A stretch of 64,000 nucleotides of DNA from Calothrix sp. PCC 7507 (GCF_000316575.1 NC_019682.1:3656001-3720000), one strand, 5' to 3'; shown: positions 1-8,708, counted from the first letter of the stretch. Numbers and translations: made by a program. The notes: generated by a model not told the origin, from the sequence alone.

Positions 1-77
1 CGCGGAGAATAAGAGTTTGAGAGATTGAATTTTTAATTTTCATCTTCATATTCAGCAACGCCAAGACCTCTAGCCAG

Positions 78-1403
78 TTAGTCTGTTTTCGATAAATATT
101 TGAGCGCACCCATAGCTGCGCCTGCACCCATAGCACCCACAGCCAAAGTTGGGAGACTTAATACAGTTGCCCCACCTATTAAGACTGCACCTGTTGCACC
201 AACTAATCCACCCAACAAACCACTATTGACATAGTCTCCAGTATTCTTTGACATAGTTAAGTATGACTCTAAGTCAGGGCTAAGTTCGGCATCTTTCCAT
301 GCGTTAACTATAAAATGTTGGCAATTATTACTCGTTAATCGGTACTTTTCCCTTGTTCCATCTTTGGGAAGAGCCGACTCCAACTGGCTATCACACGCGC
401 CTTGACTGCTGTCTTCTAAGATAAATTGATAACCACCTTTAACCTCCTTACCTGGGTTTAACTTCGTCCAATGCACTTCTCCTTCTCCTCCATATCCAAT
501 CGGACTGCCTGATTTTGTACCGACAGAGCCAGAGGTATCCTTAATCGCTGTCGGGTTGGCAAATCCAACTTGCCATAGACATGGGTTACCAGATTCGATA
601 TCCTTACTCTGGAACACAACTTCCCAATGGGGAAGCCCTAACACCCATTTTTTATAAACTTTGGCACATTGAATCACTTCTGAATCAGAAGTAACCTTTT
701 GTAAAATCGAGGAATGTCTAATTGTATAACTTGGTTTCTGAACCCCAACACTCTTGTGCTCCTGGAGCTTTGTTATATCTTTTTGGATAGCATTGCTTCC
801 CATCACATCCGCTTCTCTCTCCAAACCCTCATCATCATTAATTCCCACACCCTTCACCTGTATCATCGGCTTTACCCTTCCCTGCTTTTGCTGGACAACG
901 TGCCATGCTTCATGGGGTAAATGCTTTTCTTGTCCCGGCGCGACATGAATCTCCGTCCCTTGGGTGTAGGCTAACGCCTGTAACTCTGATGGTTTAGAGG
1001 AATTGTAGTGAACACTCACATCATCCATCGCCATCCCAGAGAGATTTTCTATCCCAGCTTTGAGGTTATCTGGTAATCCAGTTTTGTTTTCTGGCTGCGC
1101 TTGGGATATCCCAACATCATCCATGCTTTTCGCCTGGATTGGTGCGCCAAGCTGCGCCGATATCCCCTGAAATTCCGGAACCCACGGGGTTTGTTTCCCT
1201 GCTAAAATCTCTCGTGTTGACCTTGTACCGATCGCACTTTCTAGTTGCTGTCTCTCATCTTCACTGACGCTATTTGGGTCTTGTTGCACTCTCTGCACTA
1301 CTGAAGACAATGACCCATAACTCGGACTAGGTGCAATATCTTGACTTTTTGATGTTGACTGTAGCGAGGGTGAAGCTTTTTGAGCTATTTGCTTTCGGTA
1401 CAT
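78..1403 (-). CDS. DUF4157 protein with LRAT-like C-terminal region, candidate CIS cargo
   Basis: Predicted 441 residues, divergent from the CIS operon. Residues about 108-205 match the DUF4157 fold often found in eCIS-associated proteins: a HEAWH zinc-protease motif at 164-168 and a downstream GLEREAD at 193-199 that could supply the third metal ligand. Residues 250-385 form a second domain with His259 (LPHW) and the NNCQHF motif (Cys361). This order, His before Cys, is that of LRAT/permuted NlpC-P60 enzymes. Residues 392-434 are a Gly/Ala-rich hydrophobic stretch, perhaps membrane-active. The start has an AGGAG about 8 nt upstream. DUF4157 proteins are commonly linked with eCIS as effectors or release factors. 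The catalytic role of the second domain is inferred from motifs only. Confidence 0.75.
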   Translation of the reverse strand: MYRKQIAQKASPSLQSTSKSQDIAPSPSYGSLSSVVQRVQQDPNSVSEDERQQLESAIGTRSTREILAGKQTPWVPEFQGISAQLGAPIQAKSMDDVGISQAQPENKTGLPDNLKAGIENLSGMAMDDVSVHYNSSKPSELQALAYTQGTEIHVAPGQEKHLPHEAWHVVQQKQGRVKPMIQVKGVGINDDEGLEREADVMGSNAIQKDITKLQEHKSVGVQKPSYTIRHSSILQKVTSDSEVIQCAKVYKKWVLGLPHWEVVFQSKDIESGNPCLWQVGFANPTAIKDTSGSVGTKSGSPIGYGGEGEVHWTKLNPGKEVKGGYQFILEDSSQGACDSQLESALPKDGTREKYRLTSNNCQHFIVNAWKDAELSPDLESYLTMSKNTGDYVNSGLLGGLVGATGAVLIGGATVLSLPTLAVGAMGAGAAMGALKYLSKTD

Positions 1404-1737
1404 GGACGATCTCCTACATCAGCTTAAGGATTTGCATGAAAAACGGTGCTTAAATATAAATTGTCACATAGTCTTTTTACCACACTGATGAAAACCCCAG
1501 TCTAATTTTTACCGTAACTAAAAAATATATAAGTTGAATTAATAGGGTTTTAAACATTTTGCCTAGATTACAGTTTTTATACTTATCACAATAGTTACAA
1601 CAATTATTTACAAGACTTTATATACTTAGTGTCGATTTGGATACTAAACTGACTTTGTAGCTTTTTGCTCTGGCAGGTATGTCTCTCTAATCAGCTTTCA
1701 AGTTGTAATACTTGATCAAACAAAGAGTTTTTAGATT
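1404..1737. other. Divergent AT-rich intergenic region between cargo gene and CIS operon
   Basis: This 334-bp stretch lies between the minus-strand DUF4157 gene and the first plus-strand CIS gene, so it must carry the promoters of both unless upstream genes read through. It is AT-rich. I could not assign a convincing -35/-10 pair or a rho-independent terminator by eye. Confidence 0.5.
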
Positions 1738-2319
1738 ATGTTCGATGCTCTAGACACCACTTTAGAATTGCTATTGAAACGAGAACTTCCTCCTGATGTT
1801 CCTTCCGGAGACACAGAGGTTTTTATCAGTTTTGATACGCCCTATCAAGGAGCAATTAAAAAAAAGCCAGCGATTAATTTCTTTCTGTATGATGTGCAGG
1901 AGAATTTAGAGTTACGCAGTAGTACATGGTCAGTGGAACGTCAAAGCAATGGGAAAGCAATTAGAAAACGTCCTCCTGCTAGGGTAGATTGTTCATATTT
2001 GATTACGGTTTGGCCGCAAAATGAGGATGATATCAAGACAGAACACCAACTTTTAGGAGAAGTAATGAAGGTGTTACTGCGTTATCGCAAATTACCAGAA
2101 ACCTTTCTTGCAGATAACTTTGAAGGACAAGAAGTGCCTTTGAGATTAATTAGTTTACGTCCTAGTAACTTACAGAGTTTTGGGGAATTTTGGCAAGCAA
2201 TGGGGGGGAAGGAAGGAACTAGACCGAAAGTCGTATTGCATTGTACTGTGACTATCTCTGTTCCCGTTGATGAAGCAGGAGAAGTATCAGGACTAGTGGG
2301 AGTGAACAGTAAACAGTGA
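1738..2319 (+). CDS. DUF4255 (Pvc16-like) CIS cap/tail terminator protein
   Basis: 193 residues. The N-terminus (MFDALDTTLELLL) and the following stretch with PAINFFLYDV and ENLELRSSTW match the Pvc16 N-terminal/DUF4255 family, which caps the sheath-tube in eCIS particles. It is the first plus-strand gene of the cluster. The shine-dalgarno is weak (AAAGAG about 10 nt upstream). The STRR heptamer run (TGATAAC-type) begins just after its stop. Family assignment is confident; the capping role is taken from characterised eCIS. Confidence 0.85.
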   Translation: MFDALDTTLELLLKRELPPDVPSGDTEVFISFDTPYQGAIKKKPAINFFLYDVQENLELRSSTWSVERQSNGKAIRKRPPARVDCSYLITVWPQNEDDIKTEHQLLGEVMKVLLRYRKLPETFLADNFEGQEVPLRLISLRPSNLQSFGEFWQAMGGKEGTRPKVVLHCTVTISVPVDEAGEVSGLVGVNSKQ

Positions 2320-2322
2320 ACT

Positions 2323-2390
2323 TGATAACTGATAACTGATAACTGATAACTGATACTTCGACTACGCTCAGTACAAGTAACTGATGATTT
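2323..2390. repeat. STRR heptamer run plus short palindromic repeat
   Basis: About five tandem copies of a 7-bp unit (GATAACT) are followed by a CTTCGACTACGCTCAGTACAAG-like repeat. The same combination recurs at 41790-41850 and the heptamer alone at 5651-5680. Degenerate 7-bp tandem repeats are characteristic of heterocystous cyanobacteria. Confidence 0.8.
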
Positions 2391-2400
2391 AGGAGTAGAG

Positions 2401-3039
2401 ATGCTGGAACTATCTATAGTTAATCAACAAATAGCGATCGCCGGTAAAGTTCTAGAAGGAGAAACGGAAAAAGTCATTGCTGGTGCGATCGTGGAAATCG
2501 TGGAAATGCCAGGTAGATTCAAAGCTATTTTATCCCTAAAAGCCTTGCAATACGGTTCACAATGGGAAAAAATGAGCGATCGCCCTGACCGGAAAATTAC
2601 CGCTAGTGATGGTCATTTTTACTGGATCAATTTACCTGTAGGGGAATATGTTTTAGAAACATCTTTACCTGGAAGTGGAACTCAATATAATAAAGTCAGA
2701 AAAACAGTGAAAGTATCTGCTACTGTTAATGGTAAAATTCCCACGAAGATGATAGATATTGTGCTTGTACCTACGGGAATTAAAGGGACAATTACCGATG
2801 CAGATGATCTCAAAAAACCAGTTGTCAATGCCAAAATACAGATAGAAGATAGTCGAGAGAATACCATTAGCGATCGCCAAGGTAATTATCGCTTAATCGG
2901 GTTAGAATCTTCAGCATCAGTGCCACGCACCATCAACCTGATTGTCTCTGCGACTGGCTATCAACAAGTTTCCCAGTCACTCGTGATTAAGAAAGGAGAA
3001 GTAATTGCCTTTTCAAATTTTTCTCTGAAACATAAATAA
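2401..3039 (+). CDS. Carboxypeptidase-regulatory-like double beta-sandwich protein of the CIS operon
   Basis: 212 residues with two transthyretin/carboxypeptidase-regulatory-like modules. The first spans roughly residues 10-105 (AGAIVEI, SDGHFYWINLPVGEYVL) and the second 125-212 (IKGTITDADD, VVNAKIQI, SDRQGNYRL). These folds are binding or scaffold domains and have no catalytic motif. There is no signal peptide, consistent with a structural or accessory role in the particle in the cytoplasm. A TAGGAG lies 7-8 nt before the ATG. It sits between the cap and sheath genes, 35 bp before the sheath. The exact role is unknown. Confidence 0.75.
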   Translation: MLELSIVNQQIAIAGKVLEGETEKVIAGAIVEIVEMPGRFKAILSLKALQYGSQWEKMSDRPDRKITASDGHFYWINLPVGEYVLETSLPGSGTQYNKVRKTVKVSATVNGKIPTKMIDIVLVPTGIKGTITDADDLKKPVVNAKIQIEDSRENTISDRQGNYRLIGLESSASVPRTINLIVSATGYQQVSQSLVIKKGEVIAFSNFSLKHK

Positions 3040-3074
3040 ACATTAATTTGTTACATATCTAAGGAGTAAATCAA

Positions 3075-4433
3075 ATGCCAACCTATCTCTCTCCAGGTGT
3101 TTACGTCGAAGAAATAGCTTCTAGTTCTGCCCCAATTGCCGGAGTGGGAACCAGTATTGCTGCTTTTATTGGGACGATTACAACTGATAAGTCAACCTAT
3201 AACATTAACAAAGTAGCAGTAGAGAAAATCGGCACTGGGGATGGCAATAAAACCAATTTTGACCTGAGCAACTATCCAGTTGTGACTAGTGGATTTAAAG
3301 TCTATGTGGATAAACAAGAGCAAACAATTGGTGTTTCTCTGACAAATGATGATAGTACTAAAAAATCGCAAGTTGTATTTACGACAGCACCTAAATCTGG
3401 AGAAATTACCGTTGATTACTATCAACAACAATCAGTCCCAGCGGGGGAAATTAAATTAATCACTAACTTTAGTGAATTTAAGAAATTCTTTGGTGATTTT
3501 TTACCTGCTACTGATAATCAAGGACAAAGTACTTTAGCTCATGCCGTTTATGGCTTTTTCAGAAATGGTGGCACACGTAGTTATGTCACCTGGATAACTG
3601 GGGAAAGCAAAGTTGCTGGCGTTTTGGATGCGTTTGAAGCTATTGATGAGATTACCATCGTTGCAGCGCCAGGAAACTTAGCCCTGAGGGACGATATCAA
3701 AGATCATGCGGAAAAACTAGGCGATCGCATTGCTGTTTTAGATAGCGAAGAAACCATTGATTTGAGCAAAACTGAAGACGTGAAAAAGCTCAAACCCTTC
3801 AACTCTACCTATGCCGCCTTGTATTTTCCCTGGATTCAAGTTTTCGATCCCGCAAGTGGTAGTAATATTTTTGTGCCTCCCAGCGGCCATATCGCAGGAG
3901 TTTATGCACGAGTTGACGCCCAAAGGGGAGTACACAAAGCCCCTGCCAATGAAACTATTTTGGGAGCATTGGATTTAAAATATAACCTCAGCAAAGCCAA
4001 ACAAGATGGACTCAATCCTGATGGGATTAACGTCATTCGCTTGTTAAACGGCAATATCCGTGTTTGGGGTGCGCGTACCTTGGGCGGAAATGCCAACACA
4101 GAATTCAAATACGTCAACATTCGTCGTCACTTTAGTTATCTGCGAGACTCCATTGATAAAGGAACTCAATGGACAGTTTTTGAACCCAATACCCCGGAAC
4201 TCTGGGCAAAAATCCGCCGTAATATCAGTGCCTTTTTGGTGGTAGAGTGGCGCAAGGGTGCGTTATTTGGCACAACCCCCCAAGAAGCTTTTTATGTGAA
4301 ATGCGATGCCGAAACCAACCCCCCAGAAATTCGGGAACTTGGTCAAGTTGTCACAGAAATTGGCCTAGCTGTGGTTCAACCTGCAGAATTCGTGGTTTTC
4401 CGTCTCAGTCAATGGGCTGATTCGGGCAAATAG
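3075..4433 (+). CDS. Contractile sheath protein 1
   Basis: 452 residues. The N-terminus (MPTYLSPGVYVEEI) and C-terminal part (TPQEAFYVKCDAETNPP) are diagnostic of phage-tail-like sheath proteins (Pvc2-4, T4 gp18 class), which polymerise round the tube and contract to drive it. Residues about 45-110 form an extra beta-rich segment (GDGNKTNFDLS, FKVYVDKQEQ, GEITVDYY) absent from the second sheath gene; it probably decorates the outer surface. A strong AAGGAG sits 8 nt before the ATG. Confidence 0.93.
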   Translation: MPTYLSPGVYVEEIASSSAPIAGVGTSIAAFIGTITTDKSTYNINKVAVEKIGTGDGNKTNFDLSNYPVVTSGFKVYVDKQEQTIGVSLTNDDSTKKSQVVFTTAPKSGEITVDYYQQQSVPAGEIKLITNFSEFKKFFGDFLPATDNQGQSTLAHAVYGFFRNGGTRSYVTWITGESKVAGVLDAFEAIDEITIVAAPGNLALRDDIKDHAEKLGDRIAVLDSEETIDLSKTEDVKKLKPFNSTYAALYFPWIQVFDPASGSNIFVPPSGHIAGVYARVDAQRGVHKAPANETILGALDLKYNLSKAKQDGLNPDGINVIRLLNGNIRVWGARTLGGNANTEFKYVNIRRHFSYLRDSIDKGTQWTVFEPNTPELWAKIRRNISAFLVVEWRKGALFGTTPQEAFYVKCDAETNPPEIRELGQVVTEIGLAVVQPAEFVVFRLSQWADSGK

Positions 4434-4474
4434 GCAACTTGCAATAGTAATTCTCCCTAATACCCTGACTACAA

Positions 4475-5632
4475 ATGGTGACTGAGCTAAAAATTCCCAA
4501 AATCCCAGGTGTTTCTTTAACCTCTATCGTTCCCACACCAGAATCTGAGTTATTGACAGGTGTGCCGGTGTTCTTTGGTTTAGCATCGCTAAAACCAAAA
4601 CCAGGAGAAACGCCAACAAAAAAGCTCACCCTAGCAAGCGAACCAAAAAAGCTCACCTTAGCCACTGATTTTCAGCAATATTTTGAGCAAATAAAGGGAT
4701 ATTTGGGAGATGCAATCAAAGGATTTTTTGAAAATGGAGGTCGTCTTTGTTATGTGATAGGTTTAGCAGGCAATAGCCTTAATCTTAATACTCTCCAAAA
4801 AGGCTTAGAGACAAGCGAAGTCTTAGAAAATATCGATTTGGTCTGTGTACCCGATATCATGCTTGGTGCCGATGGGGAAATTATGCAGATGCAGCAAGCC
4901 ATTTTAGAACATTGTGAGCGCATGGGCGATCGCTTTGCCATTCTAGATGCTGTGAATATTGCTGATTTAAACAAACTAGATGAGCAACGCAGAGGACTTA
5001 CAAGCCGCAATGGCGCATTATATGCACCTTGGCTAAGAGTAGAAAATCGTCCCAAAGACATTCCCCCCTGTGGCCATATTGCTGGGATATATGCAAGTTG
5101 CGATCGCACAATCGGAGTACATGTAGCACCTGCTAATATTCGACTAGAAGGAGTACTCGATCTCAGTTTTTCCCTAACACCCACAGAACAACAACAGCTG
5201 AATCCGAACCCCGGAGCCGGAGTCAATATTATCCGTAGCTTGCAAGGGCGAGGAATGCGAGTTTGGGGAGTCCGTACCCTCAGTCCCATCCCAGAATGGC
5301 AATATGTTAACGTGCGTCGCTTATTTATCACCTTTGGACGCTGGGCGAATCGCAACTTAGCCGACACAGTATTTGAACCCAACGCCTTCCCTTTATGGGT
5401 GCGACTGCAAAGGGAATTAAGCGTTTATTGTGAATCACTGTGGCAACAAGGCGCTCTTCAAGGTGCCGTCCCCGAAGATGCATTTTATGTCAAATGCGAT
5501 GCCCAAACTAACCCCCCTGAAAACCGAGAAATGGGACAGGTAATAGCAAAAGTGGGTTTAGCCCCCACCATTCCAGGGGAATTTATCCAACTTCTACTGG
5601 TTCAAAGTAGTAGCGGAATCACACTCACCTAA
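4475..5632 (+). CDS. Contractile sheath protein 2
   Basis: 385 residues, paralogous to the preceding sheath through the C-terminal half (PEDAFYVKCDAQTNPPENRE, VNVRRLF, VFEPNAFPLW). It lacks the beta insert and instead has an N-terminal segment with a near-duplicated KKLTLAS/KKLTLAT (residues about 45-65). CIS clusters often carry two or three sheath paralogues; a variant copy may form the first or last ring at the baseplate or cap. It follows sheath 1 by 41 bp with no clear independent promoter. Confidence 0.9.
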   Translation: MVTELKIPKIPGVSLTSIVPTPESELLTGVPVFFGLASLKPKPGETPTKKLTLASEPKKLTLATDFQQYFEQIKGYLGDAIKGFFENGGRLCYVIGLAGNSLNLNTLQKGLETSEVLENIDLVCVPDIMLGADGEIMQMQQAILEHCERMGDRFAILDAVNIADLNKLDEQRRGLTSRNGALYAPWLRVENRPKDIPPCGHIAGIYASCDRTIGVHVAPANIRLEGVLDLSFSLTPTEQQQLNPNPGAGVNIIRSLQGRGMRVWGVRTLSPIPEWQYVNVRRLFITFGRWANRNLADTVFEPNAFPLWVRLQRELSVYCESLWQQGALQGAVPEDAFYVKCDAQTNPPENREMGQVIAKVGLAPTIPGEFIQLLLVQSSSGITLT

Positions 5633-5650
5633 ATCAGTAAACAGTAAATT

Positions 5651-5680
5651 TGATAACTGATAACTGATAACTGATAACTG
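5651..5680. repeat. STRR heptamer run inside the CIS operon
   Basis: About four copies of the 7-bp unit TGATAAC lie in the 70-bp gap between the second sheath gene and the tube gene. It matches the run at 2323-2355. Confidence 0.75.
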
Positions 5681-5702
5681 TTTTTATGAAGGAGTTAATC
5701 TT

Positions 5703-6143
5703 ATGCCAACAATTTCTAACCCCCATGACCCCTACAGTGGCTATAATTTCTGGGTTGAGTGGGATGGTATCGTTCATGCTGGGTTCCGCGAATGTAATGG
5801 TTTAACAGCGACTCGGAAGGCGGGAACTTATCGAGAAGGAACAGATAAAGCCTTAAGCCAACGTCAAATTCCTGGTCTTAATAGTTATGGCAACATCACC
5901 TTAAAACGCGGTGTCACTGACAATCAAGAACTGTGGGAATGGCACAAAAAATTACAAAATGGCGAGACGGATAGACGCAACCTTTCGATTATTTTAGCCG
6001 ATGACAAAGGACAAGAAAAAATCCGGTGGAATCTAGAAAATAGCTGGCCTACCGTTTGGAATGCTCCAGGTTTTAATGCTACTTCTGATGAAATTGCCAT
6101 AGAAACTCTAGAACTAGTACATGAAGGTATTACTGTTGGTTAA
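5703..6143 (+). CDS. CIS inner tube protein 1
   Basis: 146 residues of the phage-tail tube family (gpT/Pvc1-5, Hcp-like fold). Recognised by DPYSGYNFWVEWDG near the N-terminus, GFRECNGL, LKRGVTDN in the middle and DEIAIETLELVHEGI at the end. Hexamers of such proteins stack to form the lumen inside the sheath. AAGGAG lies 8 nt upstream of the ATG, one of the strongest ribosome sites in the operon, fitting a high-copy component. Confidence 0.93.
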   Translation: MPTISNPHDPYSGYNFWVEWDGIVHAGFRECNGLTATRKAGTYREGTDKALSQRQIPGLNSYGNITLKRGVTDNQELWEWHKKLQNGETDRRNLSIILADDKGQEKIRWNLENSWPTVWNAPGFNATSDEIAIETLELVHEGITVG

Positions 6144-6163
6144 TATTTCCTTTGAGCAAAATC

Positions 6164-6526
6164 ATGCAGCAAACTGAATTTCCTTTTATCTTGCCTCAAG
6201 GATATCTCGACTCAGAAGGGAACACTCACAATGAAGGCATCATGCGCTTGGCAACAGCCTATGATGAAATTGCCCCAATGCGAGATCCCAGAGTGCAGAA
6301 AAATCCTGGTTATTTGGTGATTATTCTCTTAGCAAGAACGATAGTTAAACTAGGAACTTTAGAGCAAATTAATACCAAAATAATTGAGGGATTATTTTCA
6401 GGAGATTTAGTTTATTTACAAGATTTTTATCAAAGAATTAACCAAAATGGTCATAGTCGTCTTCGTGTAGCTTGTCCTCATTGTGAGGGCGAGTTTGAAG
6501 TGGAAACCATTCCCTTGGGGGAGTAG
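6164..6526 (+). CDS. Small tail-assembly-chaperone-like protein (T4 baseplate-chaperone type)
   Basis: About 120 residues from ATG 6164; an in-frame TTG at 6152 is possible. The middle (EIAPMRDPRVQKNPGYL, LARTIVKLG, FSGDLVYLQDFYQRIN) resembles the small assembly proteins that follow tube genes in contractile tails. The C-terminus has a CPHC pair, a possible half zinc site. Its stop codon (6524-6526) is preceded by TTGGGGGAG, and an open -1 frame continues into a DUF6760-like module, so a frameshift product is possible. Function inferred from family resemblance and position. Confidence 0.7.
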   Translation: MQQTEFPFILPQGYLDSEGNTHNEGIMRLATAYDEIAPMRDPRVQKNPGYLVIILLARTIVKLGTLEQINTKIIEGLFSGDLVYLQDFYQRINQNGHSRLRVACPHCEGEFEVETIPLGE

Positions 6527-6678
6527 TTTGCTACCCCCCAGAACGACTACTAGAGGAGGTAGCTTACCTGGCTTATCATTTTCATTGGTCTTACGAACAA
6601 ATCATGACAATGGAACACCGAGAACGTCAGCAATGGGTAGCACAAGTAGCACAAATTAATCAACGACTTAACGAATAA
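6520..6678 (+). CDS. DUF6760-like small CIS module lacking a normal start codon
   Basis: In the -1 frame relative to the preceding gene, residues PERLLEEVAYLAYHFHWSYE, then MTMEHRERQQW and INQRLNE up to TAA 6676-6678 match the DUF6760-type short proteins of CIS clusters. The frame is open only from 6499 (TGA at 6496-6498), and no ATG, GTG or TTG occurs before the conserved part; the first in-frame ATG is 6604, inside the motif. It may be made by -1 frameshifting at the G-run 6517-6521, from a non-canonical start, or be a decayed gene. Confidence 0.6.
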   Translation, partial: GVVCYPPERLLEEVAYLAYHFHWSYEQIMTMEHRERQQWVAQVAQINQRLNE

Positions 6679-6715
6679 ATCAGTTAACAGTGAACAGTAA
6701 ACAGTAAACAGTGAA

Positions 6716-7198
6716 ATGCATCCCAAACTTATTGCACTTAATGCAGCTTTAGCCGCAGGTTCAGCGGCTAGTTTACTGGGACACGATCCCTACATGGCTT
6801 ATAACTTTGCCGTGGAAATTGGCGGAGTTATTGTTGGTGGTTTTAGCGAAGTTAGCGGTTTTAGTAGTGAAATTAATTTGGAATCTTACGAAGAAGGAGG
6901 CTTAAATAGCTACATTCATAAATTTCCCAAACATACCACTTATCCCAACTTAGTTTTAAGCCGGGGATTAATCAATATTGATTTGTTTTATATCTGGTAT
7001 AAAGCAACTAGCCAAGGGTTAATCCAGCAGTTGAATGGTACAATTATCTTGCTTAATAGTCAGCAAATTCCGGTAATGTGGTGGACGTTTAAAAAAGCGT
7101 ATCCTGTGAAGTGGGAAGGCCCCCAATTTAAAGCTAGTAGCGACGAAATCGCAGTAGAACGCATTGAACTAGTGCATCAAGGAATTTCTAAGTTATAG
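6716..7198 (+). CDS. CIS inner tube protein 2
   Basis: 160 residues, a second member of the tube family: GHDPYMAYNFAVEIGG, GFSEVSGFSSEI, LSRGLINIDLF and a closing DEIAVERIELVHQGI. It has a 15-residue N-terminal extension relative to tube protein 1 and is more divergent. In characterised systems such a paralogue forms the transition ring between baseplate hub and tube. Only an STRR-like ACAGTAA run precedes the ATG; no clear ribosome site is visible. Confidence 0.9.
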   Translation: MHPKLIALNAALAAGSAASLLGHDPYMAYNFAVEIGGVIVGGFSEVSGFSSEINLESYEEGGLNSYIHKFPKHTTYPNLVLSRGLINIDLFYIWYKATSQGLIQQLNGTIILLNSQQIPVMWWTFKKAYPVKWEGPQFKASSDEIAVERIELVHQGISKL

Positions 7199-7202
7199 AA
7201 TA

Positions 7203-8708
7203 ATGGAAAATTCTTTATCTAATTGGCAAGATTCCCTCGATGATAAATTAGTAAATCGGCTGACTCGTCCATTACGTCAACCGGGAATGATGGATATGGG
7301 GATGGGTGAAAGAATAATTAATCGTTGCGATCGCTTTTTAAATCGCTTGCCTCTTCTAAATCAACAAATGCAACGTTGGGGCAATACTAATACCTTATCA
7401 TCAGAGTCTCCCAAGATTGTTTATGCACAACCCGTCTCATTAGCAAAAGAACAGGGAATAGAGAATTTTCAGCCAACTGTGTCTCATGATCAGCCTGCAG
7501 TTAACATTATTCAAAGAAAAGCAGATTCTGCTCAATCGTTACCAGTTAAAAAAGTTAATAATACACCTGTTGGCAACATAACAGATTTATCAAGCTCTAA
7601 TTTTTCGGAATCTTCATTCACCATTCCGGTAGTGTCGCCACAAACAATTACGGAAGAGTCAAAAACCGGAGACATGCTTTTACAAGCTAAGTTGATAGAC
7701 TCCCCAGCATCATCTTATGTGGATGCGATCGCGCCAATCAACCACACAGCGATATCTTCATCCGACATTCCAGTAGTGTCGCCACAAGCTATTGCGGACA
7801 AGCCAAAAACTGGAGACATGCCTTTACAAGCTAAATTGGCTGACTCCCCAGCATCATCATCTTATGTGGATGCGATCGCGCCAATCAACCACACAGCGAT
7901 ATCTTCATCCGCCATTCCAGTAGTGTCGCCACAAGCTATTGCGGAAAACTTGCCAAAAACTGGAGACATGCCTTTACAACCTAAATTGGCTGACTCCCCA
8001 GCATCATCATCTTATGTGGATGGGGTGAAAATGCCGTTAATACAAGAATCAATAAGCATTTCTGAACAGCCACTTCCCATTATTCAAGCCAAACAGCAAA
8101 ATTCTTCTATATCATCCTCATCTCTACCTGTTGTCAATCATTTGCATACTTTAGGTTTCCCAAAACAAACACAACCAGATACTTATTCAAAAACCATCAG
8201 ATCAATTCAACACAAAAAATTAGCATCTCATATATTATCAAAAAATCTTATCATCGTTACTGCTCAACCTAATTTAACCGAAAATAAAACATCTCAAAAT
8301 CAACCTGCATCTATTCTCAACACACAACCTGTTAATATTGATAACTTACAAATTAATCAAAGCAATCACAATAAAAATATTTCTCCCCTTCCTCTTGTGT
8401 CTATAACCTCTGCAAATAATCCTTCCTTAAAGCCGCAATCTTCGCCTTTACCTCTAGCTAAAACTACCCCATCATCAAAGAGTATTAGTCAGCAATCATA
8501 CCTATCACAACAGAGTCAATTCAAGACAGATTCTTCATCACCTCCTAAAACTTTCGTTCATCCTATATCACCTACAGAAACCTCAGTTTCTCCAAACATA
8601 ACTCAAGCAAATATTGATGTGGATAGCATAGCTAGTCAAGTTGAACGCAAACTTATGCGACGGTTAGTAATTGAAAGTGAACGCAGAGGTAAAAATCAAT
8701 GGCGCTAG
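7203..8708 (+). CDS. Low-complexity repeat protein of the CIS operon, unknown function
   Basis: 501 residues. The ends look ordered: residues 1-65 (NWQDSLDDKLVNRLTRPLRQ, RIINRCDRFLNRLP) and the last 35 (DVDSIASQVERKLMRRLVIE). The 400 residues between are Ser/Pro/Gln/Thr-rich and probably disordered. Nucleotides 7623-8025 are three near-identical 144-147-bp units. It overlaps the next gene by 10 bp. Position between tube 2 and the LysM adaptor would suit a tape-measure or hub-tether role, but the composition is unlike helical tape measures. No function is assigned. Confidence 0.7.
   Translation: MENSLSNWQDSLDDKLVNRLTRPLRQPGMMDMGMGERIINRCDRFLNRLPLLNQQMQRWGNTNTLSSESPKIVYAQPVSLAKEQGIENFQPTVSHDQPAVNIIQRKADSAQSLPVKKVNNTPVGNITDLSSSNFSESSFTIPVVSPQTITEESKTGDMLLQAKLIDSPASSYVDAIAPINHTAISSSDIPVVSPQAIADKPKTGDMPLQAKLADSPASSSYVDAIAPINHTAISSSAIPVVSPQAIAENLPKTGDMPLQPKLADSPASSSYVDGVKMPLIQESISISEQPLPIIQAKQQNSSISSSSLPVVNHLHTLGFPKQTQPDTYSKTIRSIQHKKLASHILSKNLIIVTAQPNLTENKTSQNQPASILNTQPVNIDNLQINQSNHNKNISPLPLVSITSANNPSLKPQSSPLPLAKTTPSSKSISQQSYLSQQSQFKTDSSSPPKTFVHPISPTETSVSPNITQANIDVDSIASQVERKLMRRLVIESERRGKNQWR
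7623..8025 (+). repeat. Three tandem ~147-bp coding repeats
   Basis: Units start at 7623, 7767 and 7914, each beginning ATTCC(G/A)GTAGTGTCGCCACAA. Units 2 and 3 are almost identical; the third is shorter at its end. All are in frame, encoding IPVVSPQAIA...GDMPLQAKL...SSSYVD. High identity implies recent duplication or ongoing homogenisation. Confidence 0.9.

Noticed and set aside
4750-5382. 210-residue minus-strand frame inside sheath 2
   Set aside because: Shadow of a well-supported gene, with no independent features.
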